From assembly GCA_026387995.1 (NCBI GenBank), contig JAPLKQ010000113.1:1-10712 (forward strand): a stretch of 10,712 bases of DNA. The letters are read 5' to 3'. The DNA comes from Bacillota bacterium. GTDB lineage: Bacteria; Bacillota_I; Bacilli_A; RFN20; CAG-826. Of this stretch, positions 6,075 to 10,712 are shown one piece after another; within the stretch, counting starts at the first letter, position 1, and every line of letters begins with the position of its first letter. The position numbers and the translations under genes are program-made. Under the pieces are notes generated by a model, which saw only the letters and a list, made by a program, of their open reading frames with translations, searched no databases and was not told the DNA's origin.

Positions 6075-7019
6075 ATGAAATACTTACCATGGGTCAAAAG
6101 CAATATTGCCGATATGCACGGCAAGACAGTCGTTATCACCGGTGCCAATAGCGGCATCGGTTATTTTGCGGCTCAAACTCTTGCCTTTCAAGGCGCCCAT
6201 GTGATTATGGCTTGCCGTTCGCTTGAACGTGGTGGAGCAGCCTTAGCCAGTATCCACCAAGAAGTCCCTTATGCAGAGCTCGAACTAATGCAATATGATC
6301 AAGCAAGTTTTCAATCGATTGACCACTTTGTCGCTGAACTGAAAAGCAAACACAAACGTATTGACGTATTAGTCTTAAACGCTGGTATCTTCCATCCACA
6401 TAAAAAGGTCAAAACGGCTGAGGGCTTGCCGCTCACGATTGGCACGAATTTCGTTGGCATGTATTATTTGCTGAAAAAGCTGATTGCCTTTCTCGATCAG
6501 GGACCGGAACAAACACGCGTGGTTTTTGTCGGTTCGATTGCGGGAAGCATTACGCAACTCAAGGATGTCGGTTTCTTATCAACTGAAAGTGGCAGTCCCT
6601 ATCATCAATATGCACAATCGAAAGTGGCGATTGCAAAGTTATTCCACGTGTTGGCAAACGGCGTGAACCTCTATGATTTCCCGGAACGGAAACACATTAA
6701 TTTTTATTTGATGCATCCAGGCGTTACCAACACCAACATCATCAACTCGTATCCGCGTGGATTTCGCAAAGCTGCCCATATCGCGTTATCAGCGTTTACC
6801 CACTCAGCAGAAAAGGCTGCGCTTGGCATTGTCTATCTTGCCGGTGCGCCGTATGTATTTAATGGCGCTGTCTATGGACCTCGTGGACCATTCGAAATTT
6901 CTGGATTTCCTCATAAAACCAAATTATCTCGGCATATTGCCCATGGAAGTGGCCAATTTATCTTTGATGCCGGTCATCTCGTCGAAAAGTTAGAGAAAGG
7001 TGGTGCACAACATGCTTGA
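6075..7019 (+). CDS. Short-chain dehydrogenase/reductase, NADP type
   Basis: A 314-residue Rossmann-fold oxidoreductase of the classical SDR family. The dinucleotide-binding TGANSGIG lies at residues 22-29. An Arg right after beta-2 (MACRS, 45-49) suggests NADP(H) preference. The structural NAG is at 102-104, the active-site Asn region GTNFVG at 123-128, a serine in VGSIAGS at 152-158, and catalytic YxxxK as YAQSK at 179-183. A MHPGVTNTNI segment follows the active site. Overall layout and the C-terminal extension resemble retinol dehydrogenase / WW-oxidoreductase-like SDRs, whose bacterial substrates are mostly unknown. ATG 6075 is preceded by SD TAAGGAAA at 8-base spacing; an ATG at 6071 is out of frame. 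Its end overlaps the ABC-F start by eight bases. The substrate cannot be read from the sequence. Confidence 0.92.
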   Translation: MKYLPWVKSNIADMHGKTVVITGANSGIGYFAAQTLAFQGAHVIMACRSLERGGAALASIHQEVPYAELELMQYDQASFQSIDHFVAELKSKHKRIDVLVLNAGIFHPHKKVKTAEGLPLTIGTNFVGMYYLLKKLIAFLDQGPEQTRVVFVGSIAGSITQLKDVGFLSTESGSPYHQYAQSKVAIAKLFHVLANGVNLYDFPERKHINFYLMHPGVTNTNIINSYPRGFRKAAHIALSAFTHSAEKAALGIVYLAGAPYVFNGAVYGPRGPFEISGFPHKTKLSRHIAHGSGQFIFDAGHLVEKLEKGGAQHA

Positions 7020-8595
7020 AGTCAGTAACGTAACCCTCCAGTTTGGGGGAAGAATTCTTTTTAAAGATGTGAATGTCTCCTTTCAAAAGGGGAACTGCTA
7101 CGGCATTATCGGCGCTAACGGCGCAGGCAAATCAACCTGCCTCAGAATCCTTTCCGGTGAGCTCGATCCCAGCAAAGGCGATGTCATCAAAAGCGACAAA
7201 GAACGGATGTCGGTCTTAAAGCAAGATCAACATGCATTTGATACCCTTACCGTAGTTGAGACTGTGCTGATGGGACACCCACGCTTGATGCAGATTCAAC
7301 AGCAAAAAGATCTCCTTTATGCCAAAGAGGATTTCTCGGAAAAAGATGGCGTTCTTGCCGGAGAATTGGAAATGGAATACGCCGAAATGAACGGCTATGA
7401 AGCGGACAGCAATGCCCGTAGCCTTCTTAACTCCCTTGGCATCACGACTGAGAAACAAGATTTGCTCATGAAGAACCTTGATCCGAAAGAAAAGGTCAAA
7501 GTCCTTTTAGCGCAAGCCTTATTCGGAAACCCTGATATTCTTCTTTTGGATGAACCGACCAACAACTTGGACGCGATGGCGACCCGTTGGCTCGAAAACT
7601 TCTTATTTAACTTTGAAAACACGATCATCATTGTCAGCCATGACCGTCACTTTTTAAATAAGGTTTGCACCCGTATCCTTGACGTCGATTACGGCAAGAT
7701 TAGCGTTTATGTCGGAAACTATGATTTCTGGTATGAATCAAGCCAATTGATATTGCGTCAGTCCAAAGACGAAAACAGTAAGAAAGAAACACGCATGAAA
7801 GAGCTTGAAGAATTCATCGCCCGTTTTTCTGCGAACGCCAGTAAGAGCAAGCAAGCGACTTCGCGTAAAAAAGAACTCGAAAAAATCACCCTTGAGGATT
7901 TGACTCCTTCAAGCCGCCGTTATCCGTTCATTGATTTCAAATTTGAAAAAGACCTCGGAAATGATGTGCTTTTTGTTGAGCATTTGACCAAAAAAGGATT
8001 CTTTTCGGACTTGTCTTTCACTCTTTACCGCGGCGAAAAAGTCGCGTTCATGAGCACAAACAGTTTAATGATTACCAAGCTATTCGATATCCTCATGGGA
8101 CTCGATGTCGCGGACTCTGGTTCTGTCAAAATGGGCGTGACCGTCACCCCAAGCTATTTGCCGATTGATAACACCAAATTCTTTACCGGCAAAGAGAACC
8201 TTGTCGATTGGCTCCGTCCTTATTCAAAAGATAAACATGAACAATACATCCGCGGCTGGCTTGGCCGTATGCTTTTCTCCGGCGAAGAGGCCATGAAAGC
8301 CGTCAACGTTCTCTCGGGTGGCGAAAAGGTGCGGTGCATGATGGCGAAAGTCATGCTGACCGCAGGAAACCTTTTAATTCTTGATGAACCGACGAATCAC
8401 TTGGATTTGGAATCGATTACCGCTTTGAATAAAGGCATGATCTCTTATAAAGGCACGTTGCTTTTCACGACCTATGACCATGAATTGCTTTCATCCGTCG
8501 CGGACCGTATCATTTACATCGACAAAAATAAAGTTATCGACAAGAAAATGGGATACGATGAATTTATTGATTATATTGATAAATTAATTATTTAA
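7012..8595 (+). CDS. ABC-F family ATPase (YkpA/YbiT-like) with one degenerate ATP site
   Basis: ABC-F proteins are soluble tandem ATPases that act on the ribosome. The 527-residue product fits the YkpA/YbiT group. Start ATG 7012 is chosen over an in-frame GTG at 7000 because SD AAAGGTGG ends at 7003. NBD1 has Walker A GANGAGKST (34-42), Q-loop KQDQ, Walker B LLLDEPTNNLD (E181) and switch His210. Its signature, normally LSGGE or LTGGE, reads LDPKEK (156-161). The linker ELEEFIARFSANASKSKQATSRKK is typical. NBD2 has an intact LSGGEK (434-439) and Walker B LILDEPTNHLD (E459). Its Walker A position reads STNSLMITKLF (348-358), without the expected Lys, and its switch region reads TTYDHE with Tyr488 instead of His. 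All losses fall in one composite site. There are no membrane segments, so this is not a transporter. A translation-factor or ribosome-protection role is family inference. Confidence 0.93.
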   Translation: MLEVSNVTLQFGGRILFKDVNVSFQKGNCYGIIGANGAGKSTCLRILSGELDPSKGDVIKSDKERMSVLKQDQHAFDTLTVVETVLMGHPRLMQIQQQKDLLYAKEDFSEKDGVLAGELEMEYAEMNGYEADSNARSLLNSLGITTEKQDLLMKNLDPKEKVKVLLAQALFGNPDILLLDEPTNNLDAMATRWLENFLFNFENTIIIVSHDRHFLNKVCTRILDVDYGKISVYVGNYDFWYESSQLILRQSKDENSKKETRMKELEEFIARFSANASKSKQATSRKKELEKITLEDLTPSSRRYPFIDFKFEKDLGNDVLFVEHLTKKGFFSDLSFTLYRGEKVAFMSTNSLMITKLFDILMGLDVADSGSVKMGVTVTPSYLPIDNTKFFTGKENLVDWLRPYSKDKHEQYIRGWLGRMLFSGEEAMKAVNVLSGGEKVRCMMAKVMLTAGNLLILDEPTNHLDLESITALNKGMISYKGTLLFTTYDHELLSSVADRIIYIDKNKVIDKKMGYDEFIDYIDKLII

Positions 8596-9140
8596 TTAGA
8601 ACCAATAGCCGACAATTTCTTTATATATAACTTATAAACCGAGTCAGCGACTTCCTCGATATTTTTGGTTTCGGTATCAATGACAAAATCGGTGCGGCCG
8701 ACATTTTTAAAAGAAAAATCTTCACGGTCGTTCAAAATGCGGGCATCAACTGCTGCTTGAGCATCGCCGCGTATGAGCATTCTTTTAGTTCTGGTAGGTT
8801 CGTCAGCATTCATAAAAAAAGTAATAATGCGGGGGTCTTTTAAAGCCATGAAAGCTCTCAGGCCATTTGGATCCACAATTAATACCTTATTATCATCGAT
8901 CTCTTTTCGGCTGGTTCCATAAAAATTGCCGTTATATAAAGTGGTTTCAACAAAATAGTTTTCCTTTTTAAGGGATTCGAATTTTTCTTTGGTCACGAAA
9001 TGGTAATCAATGTCGTCGACTTCTTGATCTCGTTTGATACGAGTGGTGTGAGTCACGACCTTCGTCAGGCCATATTTGTTTTTTAATACGCGGGCGACTT
9101 CTGTTTTTCCGCTGGCGGAAGCACCGACAAGTATGACCAT
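8592..9140 (-). CDS. Guanylate kinase-family protein (short)
   Basis: P-loop nucleotide kinase, 182 residues. The start is the ATG at 9140 with SD AAGAGG six bases upstream; the longer open frame to 9200 adds 20 residues that precede the P-loop and is rejected. Motifs are GASASGKT (6-13), THTTRIKRDQEVDDIDYHFV (30-49, the guanylate-kinase GMP-binding region with R34, R37, Y46), FVETTLYNGNFYGTS (63-77, with E65 and Y74), VDPNGL (89-94, where housekeeping enzymes have DVQG), and a lid with Arg124 and R139-D141. True Gmk converts GMP to GDP and is usually 200-210 residues. This one is shorter and has a diverged DxxG segment, so it may be a paralogue with altered substrate rather than the essential enzyme. 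It converges on the ABC-F gene, sharing four bases. Confidence 0.85.
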   Translation of the reverse strand: MVILVGASASGKTEVARVLKNKYGLTKVVTHTTRIKRDQEVDDIDYHFVTKEKFESLKKENYFVETTLYNGNFYGTSRKEIDDNKVLIVDPNGLRAFMALKDPRIITFFMNADEPTRTKRMLIRGDAQAAVDARILNDREDFSFKNVGRTDFVIDTETKNIEEVADSVYKLYIKKLSAIGSN

Positions 9141-9165
9141 AGGATACCTCTTATTGATTGAATAT

Positions 9166-9171
9166 ATTATA
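9166..9171 (-). promoter_or_regulatory. Likely -10 element of the guanylate kinase-family gene
   Basis: On the minus strand this reads a perfect TATAAT, 25 bases upstream of the ATG at 9140. I find no good -35 at 16-18 bases from it, so only the -10 is called. Confidence 0.4.
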
Positions 9172-9339
9172 AACCCCAATTTATTCCAATCTCCATACAA
9201 CAGTGAAAGAAAATGCGATTTGTCTTACCGGCGTCTCATTTTCAGTACAAACCGCGAAAGTGTCGAACAATTATTATGCGTTTTATGAAAATATTTTAAA
9301 AAAAGAGAGACAAGAATAACTTTTTAAGGCATATTTAGT

Positions 9340-9366
9340 TATTAGGGTTTAACATAGAACCTAATA
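9340..9366. repeat. Inverted repeat in the leader of the HTH-like gene
   Basis: TATTAGG (9340-9346) and CCTAATA (9360-9366) are perfect inverted copies. Two more A-T pairs (TT/AA) follow inside after a single bulged G, leaving an eight-base loop. There is no T-run, so it is not a terminator. It sits 28 bases before the ATG at 9395 in an AT-rich region of about 220 bases that otherwise shows no gene or clear promoter. It could be a dimeric operator, perhaps for the adjacent DNA-binding-like protein, or a leader hairpin. Confidence 0.4.
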
Positions 9367-9394
9367 TCTCGCATATCCATCATAGAAAGGAAAA

Positions 9395-9778
9395 ATGAAA
9401 ATGGAGATTTCGCCCAACACACGTGCCGAATTTGCTCAGTTACATAAGAAGGCTTCCGACATCGCTTCGCTTTACTACCATTCCCAGACAAAAATAGCTT
9501 TGCGATCTACTAATTCTTTTGAATTTGAGAAGCCATCTGAAAATCTGTATGTAATTAAGGAGGCAAATGCCGAATACCAAAATGGAACTCGTCCAGAGCG
9601 TATTATCTTTGCCGTCGAGACAGCGATCAGCCATATGGAAAGCGAGTGCCAAAAACTTATTGTCAGCGAATATTTCACCGCTCGAAATAACTTTTGGTGG
9701 GTCAACTATTACTCGCGAAGCACTTTCTATCGCTGGAAAAGAAGGGCACTCGTAGAATTTCTATCGTTTTTTGAATAA
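9395..9778 (+). CDS. Small HTH-like protein, resembles the MG284/MPN403 family
   Basis: A 127-residue soluble protein. SD AAAGG (9386-9390) is four bases from ATG 9395 and ten from an in-frame ATG at 9401, so the start may be either. The N-terminal half is predicted helical without known motifs. The C-terminal part, SECQKLIVSEYF then FWWVNYYSRSTFYRWKRRALVEFL (about 83-123), looks like a sigma-region-4 or ArpU-like helix-turn-helix with a basic recognition helix. The pattern WWxxYYSxSTFYRxKxRAxxEFL recalls the MG284/MPN403 family of Mollicutes from memory; this needs a profile search. A role in transcription control is inferred from the HTH-like end only. The next gene starts 23 bases downstream, so they are probably co-transcribed. 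Confidence 0.7.
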   Translation: MKMEISPNTRAEFAQLHKKASDIASLYYHSQTKIALRSTNSFEFEKPSENLYVIKEANAEYQNGTRPERIIFAVETAISHMESECQKLIVSEYFTARNNFWWVNYYSRSTFYRWKRRALVEFLSFFE

Positions 9779-9801
9779 ATCTTAAGATAGGAAAGATCTT
9801 T

Positions 9802-10712
9802 ATGAAACCATATATAATCACCGCCATCGTGCTCAGCGTTGTTGGAATATACCCGGCAATAGTCGATCCGGTCGTGAGATATTTTGGCGACGTATCGATC
9901 TTTCCTTACCACAAAGGCAGTACGCTCAATTTTGACTATAGCTATACTTCGACGAAAATGGAAAAAGTTACCTTCACGTTTGATTTCTCCAATACTCATT
10001 ACACGAACTCGATTTTCTATGCGCATATCGTGGTACTCTCGAATGATGCTTTTACGGATACCGTTTCAGTGCCGTCTGCCTTTTTAAATGAGGACGCCGG
10101 GATAATTAAAATGAAAGCGGTCGGGGATGGATTTACAACTGAAAAATCATTTACTGTCACTGCCATCGAAAAAGCAACGATTAATCCTCTTGTTGATACA
10201 GTCAATGATGTTTACTTGTGTACTGGGAAGCCACTCACCATTAACGCGACTGGTGGATTGAAGTATTATCAAGAAACTTTAACCTTTATCGGATTTAAAG
10301 GCCTCTATGAATCTTTTGCATATCATCGCCTTAATTTTGGAAATTTAATCATTCACTATGATTGTGGTTATAATCTGTCGTGGCTTACATATTCTTCCGC
10401 TCATTTTTATCTAAGAGATCCGGATAATTTGTTTCCTAATCTTACCTATGATAGTAATTTTACCTATAAACACCTAAGGGGTCTGCTGACCTCTTTGGGC
10501 AATGGCGACTATTCTTTTTCGATATCGGACAAACTCTATGTCGATCCCATCACCTTAATGATGTCAATGTCCTCTAACGTCGGTTATGTTCAAACTAATT
10601 TTCTTTATTTTCCCAAAAATCATTTCTCACAGCTTCAGGAAATAGACTACCGCATTGTCATATCCAATATCGGAATTAATGAAACGAACATTGATTATTC
10701 AAGTAGTCATTA
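9802..10712 (+). CDS. Exported or membrane-anchored protein, unknown function (3' end outside window)
   Basis: The frame is open from ATG 9802 to the right edge (303 complete codons) with no stop in view. SD GGAAAG (9790-9795) lies at good spacing. Residues 4-21 (YIITAIVLSVVGIYPAIV) form a single hydrophobic helix after one Lys, consistent with a signal anchor; I see no lipobox cysteine and no clear cleavage site. The rest is polar, rich in Ser, Thr, Asn, Phe and Tyr, with alternating beta-like patterns (for example KVTFTFDFSN and YAHIVVLSND) and only two cysteines. This suggests extracellular beta-sandwich domains. It appears more AT-rich than the genes to its left. No family is recognised. 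It is probably in one transcript with the HTH-like gene. Confidence 0.75.
   Translation, partial: MKPYIITAIVLSVVGIYPAIVDPVVRYFGDVSIFPYHKGSTLNFDYSYTSTKMEKVTFTFDFSNTHYTNSIFYAHIVVLSNDAFTDTVSVPSAFLNEDAGIIKMKAVGDGFTTEKSFTVTAIEKATINPLVDTVNDVYLCTGKPLTINATGGLKYYQETLTFIGFKGLYESFAYHRLNFGNLIIHYDCGYNLSWLTYSSAHFYLRDPDNLFPNLTYDSNFTYKHLRGLLTSLGNGDYSFSISDKLYVDPITLMMSMSSNVGYVQTNFLYFPKNHFSQLQEIDYRIVISNIGINETNIDYSSSH

Noticed and set aside
9141..9200. N-terminal extension of the guanylate kinase-family ORF to 9200
   Set aside because: The ATG at 9140 has a proper SD and begins directly before the P-loop, as in the family. The likely -10 element lies inside the supposed extension.
9213..9299. Short ORF (28 codons) encoding a basic peptide in the AT-rich gap before the HTH-like gene
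   Set aside because: No convincing SD, no conserved features and chance length in AT-rich DNA.
1..10712. CRISPR array, insertion sequence, attachment site or toxin-antitoxin/defence system
   Set aside because: No regularly spaced repeats, transposase motifs or defence-type gene pairs were seen; the content is mostly housekeeping.

Overview
This 10.7 kb window looks like chromosomal housekeeping DNA from an uncultured low-to-medium GC member of the Bacillota, probably from the Erysipelotrichia / Acholeplasma / Mollicutes-related Bacilli. The basis is Gram-positive style Shine-Dalgarno (SD) sites and promoters, tandem CNNM/CorC-type membrane proteins, a YkpA/YbiT-like ABC-F protein, and a small protein whose C-terminus recalls the MG284/MPN403 family of Mollicutes. 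TGA is used as a stop (gltX and the dehydrogenase gene), so this is not the Mycoplasma genetic code. The taxon is inferred and no 16S rRNA is present.

Layout, left to right. (1) 2-1199: the 3' part of gltX (glutamyl-tRNA synthetase), followed 16 bases later by a tRNA-Glu(CUC) gene and then a hairpin terminator, so synthetase and cognate tRNA probably share a transcript. (2) 1318-2882: a membrane protein gene with a proline/glutamine-rich linker and a conserved soluble C-terminal domain, split by a single-base frameshift near 2005-2010, ending in a strong terminator. (3) 2946-3447: a thymidine kinase gene (tdk) with an internal deletion and frameshift that removes its first Cys pair and the thymidine-binding segment; probably a pseudogene. 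(4) 3512-5844: a clear promoter drives two translationally coupled CNNM/CorC paralogues. The first lacks the C-terminal CorC_HlyC domain and the second has it. (5) 5853-8595: another promoter, a 54-residue single-pass membrane protein, an NADP-type short-chain dehydrogenase and an ABC-F ATPase, all closely spaced or overlapping. (6) 8592-9140, minus strand: a short guanylate-kinase-family protein converging on the ABC-F gene and sharing a TTAA that holds both stop codons. (7) 9172-10712: an AT-rich leader with an inverted repeat, a small DNA-binding-like protein, and the start of an exported or membrane-anchored protein of unknown function that runs off the window.

The strongest unusual signal is in the ABC-F protein. 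The ABC signature of domain 1, the Walker A lysine of domain 2 and the switch histidine of domain 2 are all lost. All three belong to the same composite ATP site, while the other site is intact. This reads as a coordinated, one-sided loss of an ATPase site in a translation-factor family that normally has two active sites. The two neighbouring disrupted genes (1318-2834 and tdk) are either real decay or assembly errors and should be checked against reads before interpretation.
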